A stretch of 64,000 nt of DNA from Geminicoccaceae bacterium (GTDB lineage: Bacteria > Pseudomonadota > Alphaproteobacteria > Geminicoccales > Geminicoccaceae), in NCBI GenBank assembly GCA_028285265.1, contig JANQPX010000013.1, forward strand, positions 62,001 through 126,000. Reading direction: 5' to 3'. Below, in pieces: positions 35,287 to 44,765 of this stretch. Both the position numbers and the translations under genes were made by a program. A model generated the notes under the pieces. The model saw nothing but the letters and a program-made list of their open reading frames with translations. It was not told where the DNA came from and did no database searches. Position 1 is the first letter of the stretch. Each line of letters begins with the position of its first letter.

Positions 35287-36489
35287 ATGAAAATCACGGC
35301 GATTGAAACGATTCGCCTGGATGAGTTCCCCAATCTTCTTTGGGTCCAGATCCAAACAGATGAGGGCCTGACCGGACTCGGTGAAACGTTTATGGGCCCG
35401 GCCTCCGCCGAAGCCTATATCCACGAACAGGCTGCCCCCTGGCTCGTTGGCGCCGATCCGATGCGGATCGATCGGCATTCGCGCACCTTGCTCGATGGTT
35501 ATCTCGGATTTTCCGGCAGCGGTGCCGAAATGCGTGGGCTTTCGGCCATCGATATCGCCCTTTGGGATCTCTTTGGCCAGGCGACCGGCCAACCGATACA
35601 CCAGTTATTGGGCGGCTTATCCCGCGAGAAGATCAGAACGTATAACACCTGCGCTGGCTATCGTTATGTCCGACAAAGCGTTGGTCAGCTCACCGACAAT
35701 TGGGGCCTTGATGGCAAAGAAGGCCCTTATGAGGATCTCGATGCCTTCCTAAACGATGCCGGAGAACTGGCGCAGCAGCTGCTGGAGCAAGGCATCACCG
35801 GCATGAAGATCTGGCCTTTTGACTATACAGCTGAAGAGTCGAATGGGCTCTACATCTCGTCAGCTGACATGAAGAAAGCCCTCGAACCCTTTGAGAAGAT
35901 ACGCCATGCAGTCGGCGACAGTATGGATATCATGGTCGAGTTGCATAGCCTCTGGACACCGAGACCGGTCAAGCAGATCTTTCGGGCACTGGAACCGCTT
36001 GATCCCTTCTGGTTCGAAGATCCGATCAAAATGAACAATTTTGATGCGCTTGCTGACCTTGCTGCCTCGACCGATGTTCCGATCTGCGCCAGTGAGACCG
36101 TTGCGACTCGTCCCGTCTTCCGCGAGATGATGGCCAAGGAAGCGACGGGTATCGTGATGCTCGATCTTTCCTGGGTCGGCGGCATTTCCGAGGCCCGAAA
36201 GATTGCGGCGATGGCTGAAGCCCACCATCTGCCTGTGGCGCCCCATGATTGTACGGGACCTGTGGTCTTCGCCGCCAGCTGCCACCTTTCGTTGAACGCG
36301 ACAAATGCCCTGATCCAAGAAAGCGTACGCGCCTTCTACACAGGCTGGTATCAGGAACTCGTGACGACCCTTCCTCGAATCGAGAATGGCTACATTTATC
36401 CGATGGAGGGGCCTGGCCTTGGCATGGCGTTGCTTCCTGATATTCTACAACGCAAGGATGTCCACGTCCGACGATCGAACACGGCCTGA
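35287..36489 (+). CDS. Enolase-superfamily (mandelate racemase type) sugar-acid dehydratase
   Basis: A 400-residue protein of the MR/MLE group. Metal ligands are seen in VELHSLWTPRP, FEDPIKMNN and ASETVATRP. The sequence VAPHDCTGPVVF carries the catalytic His in the style of mannonate and galactonate dehydratases, and GMKIWPFD lies on the opposite face. It probably dehydrates an aldonic acid to a 2-keto-3-deoxy acid. The lactonase upstream and the SDR downstream (38-base gap) support a non-phosphorylating sugar oxidation pathway. The exact sugar is unknown. Confidence 0.85.
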   Translation: MKITAIETIRLDEFPNLLWVQIQTDEGLTGLGETFMGPASAEAYIHEQAAPWLVGADPMRIDRHSRTLLDGYLGFSGSGAEMRGLSAIDIALWDLFGQATGQPIHQLLGGLSREKIRTYNTCAGYRYVRQSVGQLTDNWGLDGKEGPYEDLDAFLNDAGELAQQLLEQGITGMKIWPFDYTAEESNGLYISSADMKKALEPFEKIRHAVGDSMDIMVELHSLWTPRPVKQIFRALEPLDPFWFEDPIKMNNFDALADLAASTDVPICASETVATRPVFREMMAKEATGIVMLDLSWVGGISEARKIAAMAEAHHLPVAPHDCTGPVVFAASCHLSLNATNALIQESVRAFYTGWYQELVTTLPRIENGYIYPMEGPGLGMALLPDILQRKDVHVRRSNTA

Positions 36490-36526
36490 CGACTCGAAAC
36501 ATCCATCGACATGCAGGGATGAGCTT

Positions 36527-37273
36527 ATGCTTTTGAAAGACAAAGTGTGCGTCATTACTGGCGCGGCATCCGAGCGCGGGCTGGGCAAGGCGGCAGCCAG
36601 GATGATGGCTGAGCATGGTGCTTTCATCGTCATTATGGATCTTGATGCCGGCGCGGCTAGCGCCGCCGCAGCAGACATCACCAAGAGTAGTTTCGGCATT
36701 GCTTGCGATGTGACCGACCCTGGTGCCTGCCGCCAGGCCGCTGAAGACATCTTGGAACGCGCCGGGAGCATCGATGTTCTGGTCAACAACGCCGGTGTCA
36801 GTCAGCCCCTCAAAACGATGGACATCAGCCAAGACGACTACGATCGGGTCCTCGACGTGTCGTTGCGCGGCACCTTCAATATGAGCCAAGCCGTGATCCC
36901 AAGCATGCGCAGCCGGCGTTCTGGATCGATCGTCTGCATCGCCTCGGTCTCGGGGCAACAAGGTGGGGGCATTTTCGGCGGCCCGCACTATTGTGCCGCG
37001 AAGGCCGGTGTGATGGGGCTGGCGCGCGCTCTTGCTAAGGAGCTCGCACCAGACGGCATTCGCGTCAATTCCATCGCTCCATCCTGGATGGACACCGGGA
37101 TCACGGACGGCTTGCCCGAAGAGGCGCTCAGCAAGATTATCGGCAGCGTGCCGCTTGGACGCGGCGGACGGCCTGAGGATGTCGCAGGTGCTGTGGTCTT
37201 TCTTGCATCTGAGCTATCCGCCTATGTCACCGGGACGACCATTGACGTTAATGGTGGCAGCTACATGCGATAA
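36527..37273 (+). CDS. SDR-family dehydrogenase
   Basis: A 248-residue classical SDR with the cofactor loop TGAASERGLGKAAA, NNAG motif, catalytic Ser (IASVSGQ) and YCAAK. The end TGTTIDVNGGSYMR is typical. ATG at 36527 fits the family start (LLKDKVCVITGAA) and has an AGGGA-type site. It would oxidise or reduce a sugar, sugar alcohol or keto acid together with the neighbouring lactonase and dehydratase. Confidence 0.9.
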   Translation: MLLKDKVCVITGAASERGLGKAAARMMAEHGAFIVIMDLDAGAASAAAADITKSSFGIACDVTDPGACRQAAEDILERAGSIDVLVNNAGVSQPLKTMDISQDDYDRVLDVSLRGTFNMSQAVIPSMRSRRSGSIVCIASVSGQQGGGIFGGPHYCAAKAGVMGLARALAKELAPDGIRVNSIAPSWMDTGITDGLPEEALSKIIGSVPLGRGGRPEDVAGAVVFLASELSAYVTGTTIDVNGGSYMR

Positions 37274-37376
37274 TTCAACAACGGCATCGCCTCCGCTTCA
37301 GGCTTGCCGTGCGCCTCGAAAGACAATCACGTCCCTTCCGCTTGGATCACGTACATGACGAGAGAAAGCGATATCA

Positions 37377-38231
37377 ATGTCTAGCCGCGCTGTCCGCAAT
37401 ATGTCGAAGGACGAGCTTAGAGCAAAAGCGAAAATGATCCGCCGGGAGGTGGTGCGCCTAACAGATATCTGTGGCTCCGGCCATTACGGCTCAGCCTTCT
37501 CCATCGCCGAGCTTCTTGCCGTGCTTTACTACCAGCTGTTGCACACCAAGCCTGACGATCCCCAATGGAACGATCGTGATCGCTTCACCATGGGCAAAGG
37601 TCATGCTGCAATCGGCCTTTATCCCGTGCTTGCAGACCTCGGTTTTTTCCCCAATGAAGATCTCGACAACTACACGCGCCTTTTCTCACCTCTTGGCGAT
37701 CATCCCGACATGAAAAAAGTCAAGGGCGCGGATTTTTCGTCGGGCTCAATCGGTCACAATCTGTCGGTCTCGGTCGGCATGGCGGCGGGCCTAAAACTGC
37801 AGAACTCACCGGGTCGTGTCGTCTGTATGATGGGCGACGGCGAACAAACCGAAGGTCAAGTTTGGGAGGCGGCCATCTCCGCCGCTCACTGGAAACTCGA
37901 TAACCTGGTTGGACTCGTCGACATCAACGGCGCAGGCTCCGACGGCGATCCCCAAGAAACGATGGCAACCGAACCGCTTGCCGACAAATGGGCAAGTTTT
38001 GGTTGGGAGGTCATCGTCCTCGACGATGGTCATGACCTGGATCAGACCTTCAATGCCCTGAACCGCGCCCTGAATGAACCCCGCGCTAAACCAGCCGTGG
38101 TGCTAGCTTACACGGTCGCTGGTAAGGGTGTGTCGTTCATGGAAGGCACGTGGCAATGGCATCTCGGTTTCCTAGGACCGAAGGATTTGGAACGAGCCTA
38201 TGACGAAATCGAACAAGGGGTGATCGGATGA
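37377..38231 (+). CDS. Transketolase, N-terminal subunit
   Basis: A 284-residue half transketolase. It contains the ThDP pyrophosphate motif MGDGEQTEGQVWEAA ... LVDINGAGSDG, and the N-terminal GSGHYGSAFSIAELLAVLYY, FTMGKGHAAIGLYPVLA blocks. The catalytic second half is the next gene, whose ATG overlaps this stop (ATGA). Split transketolases of this kind often serve dedicated sugar pathways rather than the pentose phosphate cycle. The cluster with lactonase, dehydratase and SDR supports such a role. Confidence 0.9.
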   Translation: MSSRAVRNMSKDELRAKAKMIRREVVRLTDICGSGHYGSAFSIAELLAVLYYQLLHTKPDDPQWNDRDRFTMGKGHAAIGLYPVLADLGFFPNEDLDNYTRLFSPLGDHPDMKKVKGADFSSGSIGHNLSVSVGMAAGLKLQNSPGRVVCMMGDGEQTEGQVWEAAISAAHWKLDNLVGLVDINGAGSDGDPQETMATEPLADKWASFGWEVIVLDDGHDLDQTFNALNRALNEPRAKPAVVLAYTVAGKGVSFMEGTWQWHLGFLGPKDLERAYDEIEQGVIG

Positions 38232-39265
38232 CCACACCTTATATGAGCGCCGAACGTCGGCAAGATATCGACGTGACGGACACGACGGTTGTTGATGGTT
38301 TCGATGATGCGTCCTGGGACATGGTGACCGCTCTCGCCCTCTCTCGGCAGCTGACCACGGGCAGCGTACTTCTCGATCTCGCGGGGGCAGGCCATGATAA
38401 GATCGTGGTCTGCACCGCCGACCTCGGCAGACCGACTCAAGTCGTCAACTTCGGACGCAAATACCCTGAACGCTACTTCAACTTTGGCATCGCCGAGCGC
38501 AACATGATTGGGGCTGCCGCCGGCCTTGCGACTACAGGCCTGATACCTGTTATCTCCAACTATTCCTTCTTTTTGGCACTGATGGGTGTTGAGAATATCC
38601 GCAATGACATCTGCTATACCGACCTTCCCGTTAAGATGGTCGGCACCCATAGCGGCATCGCCATGGGCTTTTATGGAACCTCTCATCACTGCAATGAAGA
38701 CATTGGTGCCCTGCGAGCAATCGCAAACCTGACATTGATGGCGCCTTGCGACGGCAATGCGATCAAAGCAGCGCTGACAAGCCATATCGATCACCCGCAT
38801 CCCGTTTACTTCCGCTGTGGCCGCGGCCGGGAAGCCGTTGTTTACGACAGTCCACCGCCCTTCGAGATCGGGGGTTCCAACGAACTTTGCAGCGGCGATG
38901 ATGTCTCGATTTTGGCCGTCGGCAATCTGGTCAAAGCAGCCCTCGATGCCCACGACATTCTCGCCAAAGAAGGCATTGGTGTGCGCGTCGTCGATATGTA
39001 TTCGATCAACCCGATTGATAAAGAAGCGATTCGCCGGGCTGCAAGCGATCACAAGCTCATCATAACGGCCGAGGAGCACAACATCACCGGCGGGTTTGGT
39101 TCGGCGGTCGCCGATGTCATTGCCGAGGAAGGTTTAGGCGCCAAGTTGGTCAAGATCGGCATGCCTGATCAGTACAGTGTCCTGGGCCCGCCTACCCACC
39201 TCTATGCGCATTACGGGCTTGATGGCAACGGCCTTGCGAAACGACTGCGCGAGGTGATGAGCTAA
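38228..39265 (+). CDS. Transketolase, C-terminal subunit
   Basis: A 345-residue protein made of the pyrimidine-binding and C-terminal transketolase domains. It has RYFNFGIAERNMIGAAAGLA with the catalytic Glu, then MVGTHSGIAMGFYGTSHH, and the C-terminal IITAEEHNITGGFGSAVADV. It overlaps the N-terminal subunit gene by 4 bases. The first 40 residues are a variable extension. Together the two subunits form an active enzyme that moves a two-carbon ketol unit. Confidence 0.9.
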   Translation: MTTPYMSAERRQDIDVTDTTVVDGFDDASWDMVTALALSRQLTTGSVLLDLAGAGHDKIVVCTADLGRPTQVVNFGRKYPERYFNFGIAERNMIGAAAGLATTGLIPVISNYSFFLALMGVENIRNDICYTDLPVKMVGTHSGIAMGFYGTSHHCNEDIGALRAIANLTLMAPCDGNAIKAALTSHIDHPHPVYFRCGRGREAVVYDSPPPFEIGGSNELCSGDDVSILAVGNLVKAALDAHDILAKEGIGVRVVDMYSINPIDKEAIRRAASDHKLIITAEEHNITGGFGSAVADVIAEEGLGAKLVKIGMPDQYSVLGPPTHLYAHYGLDGNGLAKRLREVMS

Positions 39266-39621
39266 GGGCATTATCGGCGGAACGATTGATGGGCCTCGTT
39301 TGGAAGGCCGTCCTCGATAGAGCGTCATTCCGCCATGGTCATGCCCAATTGCCGGGTGCCTGCGGAAAGACTCCAGAACGGATCGACCAACGGCAGCCCG
39401 TGAAGGACGATCTCCCAGGCCTGACCGTTCCCTTTTGCGTCGATCTGCGAGCGTTATAGGCTCTTGGCCCTAGCCGCTCGCCGCTTGCTTGCTCAAGACC
39501 AAAGGCGCTGCCTGAAGCACCTTTGGACAACGTCTCTTGACCCAAATGACGGCCTGTCTGAACATCATGGGGATCCCAACACACCGACTGCAATCGGTCG
39601 CCGGCCGCGAGGAGGACATCA
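39266..39621. other. Intergenic region, no gene seen
   Basis: A 356-base gap between the transketolase C-subunit and PhyH genes. No terminator with a T-tract, RNA gene or conserved frame was recognised. Confidence 0.4.
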
Positions 39622-40512
39622 ATGATTAGTGAGCGAGATGTCACGTTTTATAATGACCATGGCTATCTCGTCGTCGGTGAGGTCCTGAGCAAGGACGATG
39701 TGGACGAGCTGAGGAAGGTGACGGACGCCTTCGTCGAGAAGGCGCGCCAGGTCACCCAGCATGACGAGATCTACGATCTCGAAGACAGTCATTCGACAGC
39801 AGAACCTCGTGTGCGTCGCATTAAGACGCCCCATTTGCACCATGAGACCTATGCCCGCATGGTGGCGCATCCGAATATCATGGCGGTCCTGCAGAAGCTC
39901 TGGGGGCCGTCGATTCGCTTCGATGTCTCGAAACTCAATCTGAAATCGGCAGGCTACGGCGCGCCGGTCGAATGGCATCAAGACTGGGCATTTTACCCGC
40001 ACACCAATGACGATCTCGCTGCGGTCGGCATCATGATCGATGACGTTGACGAGTCGAATGGCCCCCTGATGGTCATCCCCGGATCACACAAAGGGCCAAT
40101 TCTCGATCATCACATCGATGGCTATTTCTGTGGTGCAATCAACGCGAGCAGCAGCGACGTCGACTTCGGCGACGCCGCAAAGCTCACCGGCAAAGCCGGT
40201 TCGATCACGATCCACCATGCGCGGGCCATCCACGGCTCCGCGACCAACACATCAGGACGGCCTCGCCGGCTTCTTCTTCACCAATATCGCGCCGCCGACG
40301 CATGGCCGCTTCTTGGGGCAGACCAAGCTTGGCAGGAGTATCGCGACAGCCTCCTTACAGGCGACGACACGATCGAGCCCAGAATGACCAACGTGCCCGT
40401 CCGCCTTCCGCTGCCTCCCGCGCCCCATCAAGGTTCGATTTACGAGAACCAAAAAAGCTCAAAGAACCGATATTTTGAGACCGCCGAAGCCACCGCAGCA
40501 GCGGCGCGCTAG
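39622..40512 (+). CDS. Phytanoyl-CoA dioxygenase (PhyH) family oxygenase
   Basis: A 296-residue Fe(II)/2-oxoglutarate oxygenase. The iron ligands are visible as VEWHQDWAFYPH (HxD) and the distal IHGSATNTSGRPRR, where His and the 2-oxoglutarate Arg reside. GAGGAG lies 7 bases before the ATG. It follows the sugar gene cluster on the same strand after a gap, so it may or may not belong to it. The substrate is unknown; members hydroxylate lipids, amino acids, ectoine or sugars. Confidence 0.88.
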   Translation: MISERDVTFYNDHGYLVVGEVLSKDDVDELRKVTDAFVEKARQVTQHDEIYDLEDSHSTAEPRVRRIKTPHLHHETYARMVAHPNIMAVLQKLWGPSIRFDVSKLNLKSAGYGAPVEWHQDWAFYPHTNDDLAAVGIMIDDVDESNGPLMVIPGSHKGPILDHHIDGYFCGAINASSSDVDFGDAAKLTGKAGSITIHHARAIHGSATNTSGRPRRLLLHQYRAADAWPLLGADQAWQEYRDSLLTGDDTIEPRMTNVPVRLPLPPAPHQGSIYENQKSSKNRYFETAEATAAAAR

Positions 40513-40519
40513 GCTGAAT

Positions 40520-41182
40520 CTACGCTTTCCTGAGGAGAGCAACGTCCTTGCTCGGGATTTCCAAGAGCCAGCCTCGCTGCTCTGCGAGAACCTCAAACGT
40601 CCGTACACGATAAAAAACGACATGGGTCGGATCGCGCCGGTAATGCCAATGGCGAAAGCGCCCGTCATCGGTCTGAAAGCTGGTCATGACCCCGAGCCAC
40701 CCCCCTGGCTTCAGCAGGGCACCCAATCGATCAAATTCGTTCGCCGGCTCAAACAAATGCTCGGCCACTTCACTCAATGTCACCACGTCGTAGCAGTAGC
40801 GCAGTGCATCGCGATCAGGGTGAAAGAAAGGGTCATATCGGCACATGTGCATGCCCGCTTCCGACAGCATGGCCACCAAGGCTGGACCAGGGCCGCAGCC
40901 ATAGTCGAGGCCCGTCATGCCTGGACGAAGCTTTTCGAGAAGCGGGCCGGCCAACTTCGAAAGAAAAGCTCGGTAACGGGGATCATCAGGGTCGTTCTCA
41001 TGAAGGCGATAGTGGGCAAGCTCCTCCTGATGACTGAGCCGCTGATCCGGATGGAGAAAGGTTGCCTCGCAAAAGTCACATCGCCAATAGCTCCGTCCCT
41101 GAACCTCGATGAAGGGACGCGGCGAGGCCGTGCGGCAGACTTGGCACTGGCTTGGCAGTATTGCGGTTGAAAGCGGCGACAT
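40520..41182 (-). CDS. Class I SAM methyltransferase with N-terminal zinc-finger-like motif
   Basis: A 220-residue protein. Two Cys pairs near the N-terminus (CQVC and CDFC) form a zinc-ribbon-like element. The SAM-binding loop is GMTGLDYGCGPGPALVAML, followed by YDVVTLSEVAEHL, in the Methyltransf_23 style. Tail-to-tail with the PhyH gene, and divergent from ispH. The substrate is not evident. Confidence 0.85.
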   Translation of the reverse strand: MSPLSTAILPSQCQVCRTASPRPFIEVQGRSYWRCDFCEATFLHPDQRLSHQEELAHYRLHENDPDDPRYRAFLSKLAGPLLEKLRPGMTGLDYGCGPGPALVAMLSEAGMHMCRYDPFFHPDRDALRYCYDVVTLSEVAEHLFEPANEFDRLGALLKPGGWLGVMTSFQTDDGRFRHWHYRRDPTHVVFYRVRTFEVLAEQRGWLLEIPSKDVALLRKA

Positions 41183-41279
41183 AGCCTGTCATGCCACGTC
41201 CAAGCCTATCAAGCCATAGATCAAGGCCCTGTAGCCTTTGGGCAACAATGCACAGATGTCACGACGGCCTCACAGCTGT

Positions 41280-41307
41280 TTGACCTGAGATTTATCAGCT
41301 CTATGCT
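41280..41307 (+). promoter_or_regulatory. Candidate sigma-70 promoter of ispH
   Basis: TTGACC (41280-41285, 5 of 6 consensus) and TATGCT (41302-41307, 4 of 6) are separated by 16 bases, in the gap before ispH. The leader would be about 50 bases. Confidence 0.4.
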
Positions 41308-41365
41308 TAGAGTATTGATGGAGCACACCCTTCAAGCCTAGGCGACGACCTGAGAGGTGATGTCT

Positions 41366-42337
41366 GTGTCAAAGAAGTTCGCCAAGCCCGCCCTTCGGAT
41401 CCTCTTGGCCCAGCCACGAGGTTTTTGCGCCGGCGTTGAGCGCGCCATCGAGATTGTCGAGCAAGCCCTGAAGCGATTCGGGCCGCCCGTTTATGTGCGT
41501 CACGAAATCGTCCACAACCGCTATGTCGTCGACAGCCTCCGAAAAAAGGGAGCCGTCTTCGTCAAGGAAGTCGACGAGATTCCCGAGGGTGCGGTGACAA
41601 TTTTCAGCGCTCATGGTGTTTCTGATGCCGTCGAGCAGGCCGGAAAAGATCGCGGTCTCCATGTCATTGATGCGGCCTGCCCGCTGGTGACCAAAGTGCA
41701 TAATGAGGGGCAGCGCTACGCGCGGAAAGGCTTCGAGGTCGTCCTCATCGGCCACGCAGGCCATCCCGAAGTCGAGGGAACAATGGGCCGGATCGACGCC
41801 AAGGTCCATCTTGTGTCAGATGTCGAGGATGTGGCAGCGCTCCAGCCCGCTGACCCCGAAAAGCTTGCTTTCGTCACCCAGACGACCCTGAGCGTCGATG
41901 ATACCCGCGACGTCATCCAGGCCCTTCGCCAACGTTTCGCTTCCATCATCGGTCCCGACACCAAGGACATTTGTTACGCAACGCAAAACCGACAAACCGC
42001 CGTTCGTGATCTCGCCAGCCAAGTCGACTTAGTCCTGGTGGTAGGCGCGCAAAACAGTTCGAATTCCAACCGACTTCGCGAGATTGGTGAGGGTATGGGG
42101 GTCAAGAGCCATCTGATTGATGGACCTGATGGGGTCGATCTGGATTGGTTCGCCAACGTCAAGAGCGTTGGCATCACCGCAGGAGCGTCCGCACCCGAGG
42201 CATTAGTGCAACAGTTGATCACGAGGCTTAAGCAACACTTCGAAGTCAGCCTCGACATTCTTGACGGCATTCGCGAGAACATCCAATTCCGGCTGCCGGC
42301 AGAACTTGCCGATCGGGGTTCGCCGTCAACGGCTTAA
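41366..42337 (+). CDS. ispH: 4-hydroxy-3-methylbut-2-enyl diphosphate reductase
   Basis: A 323-residue iron-sulfur enzyme giving IPP and DMAPP, the last step of the MEP pathway. The three cluster cysteines are in [22 protein letters not shown] and [12 protein letters not shown]. Start choice: GAGGTGAT at 41354-41361 pairs well with 16S rRNA and favours the GTG at 41366; ATG at 41360 lies inside that site, and both are in frame. It is 36 bases upstream of hpnH. Isoprenoid precursor supply next to hopanoid synthesis is a sensible pairing. Confidence 0.95.
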   Translation: MSKKFAKPALRILLAQPRGFCAGVERAIEIVEQALKRFGPPVYVRHEIVHNRYVVDSLRKKGAVFVKEVDEIPEGAVTIFSAHGVSDAVEQAGKDRGLHVIDAACPLVTKVHNEGQRYARKGFEVVLIGHAGHPEVEGTMGRIDAKVHLVSDVEDVAALQPADPEKLAFVTQTTLSVDDTRDVIQALRQRFASIIGPDTKDICYATQNRQTAVRDLASQVDLVLVVGAQNSSNSNRLREIGEGMGVKSHLIDGPDGVDLDWFANVKSVGITAGASAPEALVQQLITRLKQHFEVSLDILDGIRENIQFRLPAELADRGSPSTA

Positions 42338-42373
42338 GCGAAAACCTTCGTCTCTTAAAGAAAGTTGGTTCCG

Positions 42374-43522
42374 ATGGGCATTCCGCTTCGTCAGCAGATC
42401 CGTGTTGGCGCTTACGTCATGAAGCAGCGGCTTTTGGGCAACAAACGCTATCCGCTTGTCTTGATGCTGGAGCCATTATTTCGCTGCAATCTCGCCTGCG
42501 CCGGCTGCGGCAAAATCGACTACCCGAAGCCGATTTTGGATCGAAGGCTGAGTGTCCAAGATTGTCTCGATGCCGTCGACGAATGCGGTGCGCCTGTGGT
42601 GTCCATCCCTGGCGGAGAACCGCTGATTCACAAAGATATCGTTGAAATCGTCGAGGGAATCATTGCGCGGAAGAAGTTCGTCTATCTCTGCACCAACGCC
42701 CTCCTCGTGAAAAAGAAGATCGACGACTTCAAGCCGAGCCCTTTTCTTACATTCTCCATCCATCTCGACGGTCTGAAGGAACACCATGATAAGGCCGTCT
42801 GCCAAGAGGGTGTCTTCGACCGCGCGGTCGAAGCGATCAAGCTGCTACGAAGCCGAGGGTTTCGTGTCAACATCAATACAACGCTGTTTGACGGCGTGTC
42901 GCCTGATGAGGTCGGCGCATTCTTCGATTATGTCACCAAGGAACTCGACGTCGAAGGGATCACCGTATCGCCAGGCTACGCCTATGAGCGTGCCCCTGAC
43001 CAGGAACACTTCCTAAATCGCAAGAAGACCAAAGAACTATTTCGCTCGATTTTCCGGCTCGGCATCGGGAAGGGATGGAAGCTCAGTCATTCCTCGCTCT
43101 ATCTGGACTTTCTCGCCGGCAACCAGCGCTATCACTGTACGCCTTGGGGTAATCCGACACGCAATATCTTTGGCTGGCAGCGACCGTGCTATCTTCTCGG
43201 CGAAGGTTTCTCACCATCCTTTAAGGACCTCATGGAGACGACGGACTGGGATCGCTACGGAACCGGGAACTACGAAAAATGTGCGGATTGCATGGCCCAC
43301 TGCGGCTATGAACCGACGGCCGTCAACGATGCTGTACAAAGCCCGATAAAGACCTTGTTGACAGCCATCCGTGGTCCGAAAACCGACGGCGACATGGTGC
43401 CCGACATCCCGCTTGCTCATCAGCGCGCGGCGGAAGATGTCTATGAGAAGGTTGTCGCCGAGGCGGCGGAGCAAAAGGATAGCGGCACGAGGTCGGTCTA
43501 TAAGTCGAAGGCGGTCGCCTGA
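42374..43522 (+). CDS. hpnH: Adenosylhopane synthase, radical SAM protein HpnH
   Basis: A 382-residue radical SAM enzyme that joins adenosyl to diploptene, the first step of hopanoid side-chain elongation. The cluster motif is RCNLACAGCGKIDYP (CxxxCxxC), and PGGEPLIH follows. The N-terminal GIPLRQQIRVGAYVMKQ and C-terminal DCMAHCGYEPTAV are typical of HpnH. The ATG at 42374 fits the family start. Its presence indicates that the organism makes extended (bacteriohopanepolyol-type) hopanoids. Confidence 0.93.
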   Translation: MGIPLRQQIRVGAYVMKQRLLGNKRYPLVLMLEPLFRCNLACAGCGKIDYPKPILDRRLSVQDCLDAVDECGAPVVSIPGGEPLIHKDIVEIVEGIIARKKFVYLCTNALLVKKKIDDFKPSPFLTFSIHLDGLKEHHDKAVCQEGVFDRAVEAIKLLRSRGFRVNINTTLFDGVSPDEVGAFFDYVTKELDVEGITVSPGYAYERAPDQEHFLNRKKTKELFRSIFRLGIGKGWKLSHSSLYLDFLAGNQRYHCTPWGNPTRNIFGWQRPCYLLGEGFSPSFKDLMETTDWDRYGTGNYEKCADCMAHCGYEPTAVNDAVQSPIKTLLTAIRGPKTDGDMVPDIPLAHQRAAEDVYEKVVAEAAEQKDSGTRSVYKSKAVA

Positions 43523-43866
43523 CAACAGACGCCATCCAACCACCCGTCCCGTCTCAACAGGCTTAGCTTTGCCAACCGGAGATCGGCTGTTCGCTTGATC
43601 GTTGGTTCATGGTGGTCATATCAAAAAGGTGGTCCATCTTTGCCTTAAGCGATCCAAGCGGCGTGAACCCGCACCCATGGGGTGCTTAGTGTGAACAGTC
43701 AGGTCATCTGGAGACCTCAAGCCTCGTTTCATCTCCATGCGCCGGCAAGACCTGGCAGAGATCTTCTGCAACGCTTAAACCTCAGATCGCCATGTCGCCG
43801 TAACGGCTTCTTAACCATCGTCGGATAGCAAGAGTACCATCACAAGGACCCCGGAGAGCAAAACGC
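43523..43866. other. Intergenic region with small hairpin
   Basis: 344 bases between hpnH and mcl2. GCACCC (43671-43676) and GGGTGC (43680-43685) form a six-base hairpin with a 3-base loop, without a T-tract. No gene recognised. Confidence 0.35.
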
Positions 43867-44742
43867 ATGACAAGCCCGATACGCCCACGCCGCAGCGTGC
43901 TCTACATGCCTGGATCGAACCCTCGGGCGCTCGACAAGGCACGTAGCCTCCCTGCTGATGGGCTGATCTTCGATCTTGAAGATGCCGTGGCGCCCGACGC
44001 GAAGGAAACGGCAAGAGCCGCTGTATGTGCTGCCTTGAATGACGGTGGATATGGCCATCGGGAAACGATTCTGAGGGTCAACAGCTTGGCGACGCCATGG
44101 GGCTATCACGACCTCGCCGCAGCGGCGACGTCCGGCGCCGACGTCATCTTGTTGCCGAAGGTCGATAGCGCGGACAGTGTCCGACAGTCTCTTGAGGTTC
44201 TCGATCAGGCCGGCGCACCGACGGATCTCCGCGTGTGGGCCATGATGGAGACATCTCTTGGGATGTTACGCGCTGAGGAGATTGCCAACGCGTCGCCTCG
44301 TATGACCGGGTTTGTTATGGGAACATCCGATCTCGCAAAGGAACTCCAGGCCGCCCATACACGCCTTCGTCTGCCCATGATCACAGCCTTAGGTTTATGT
44401 CTCCTGGCTGGTCGCGCTTTTGGCCTGACGCTGCTTGACGGTGTGCATCTGGACCTCGCCGATGATCAGGGCTACCTCGAATCCTGCCAACAAGGTCGTG
44501 AACTCGGATTTGATGGCAAAACCCTCATCCATCCCAAGCAGATTGAGGCTGCGAACAAGAGCTTTGCGCCAGATGACGAAAGTCTGGCCCAAGCCGAAAA
44601 GATCATCGCAGCCCATCAAACAGCGGTCGCTGAGGGCAAAGGCGTGGTCGTGGTGGACGGCCGACTCGTCGAGAATCTGCATGTCGATGATGCTAAGCGT
44701 CAGGTGGCCTTGGCAAACGCCATTCGGGCGATACCCGCTTGA
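43867..44742 (+). CDS. mcl2: (3S)-malyl-CoA thioesterase, CitE-like
   Basis: A 291-residue TIM-barrel protein of the CitE family. It follows Rhodobacter Mcl2 closely: RSVLYMPGSNPRALDKA at the start, LIFDLEDAVAPD metal Asp region, WAMMETSLGML metal Glu region, MGTSDLAKEL, FDGKTLIHPKQIE, and VVVDGRLVENLHV at the end. In the ethylmalonyl-CoA pathway it hydrolyses (3S)-malyl-CoA to malate and CoA. Mesaconyl-CoA hydratase, from the same pathway, is 0.7 kb downstream. A lyase activity like Mcl1 is less likely given the sequence. Confidence 0.85.
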   Translation: MTSPIRPRRSVLYMPGSNPRALDKARSLPADGLIFDLEDAVAPDAKETARAAVCAALNDGGYGHRETILRVNSLATPWGYHDLAAAATSGADVILLPKVDSADSVRQSLEVLDQAGAPTDLRVWAMMETSLGMLRAEEIANASPRMTGFVMGTSDLAKELQAAHTRLRLPMITALGLCLLAGRAFGLTLLDGVHLDLADDQGYLESCQQGRELGFDGKTLIHPKQIEAANKSFAPDDESLAQAEKIIAAHQTAVAEGKGVVVVDGRLVENLHVDDAKRQVALANAIRAIPA

Positions 44743-44765
44743 TACGGTCTGCCTGCACCGGCCGA

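Noticed and set aside
36026-36988. 320-codon minus-strand frame
   Set aside because: It is antisense to the enolase-superfamily gene and the SDR, both with intact motifs.
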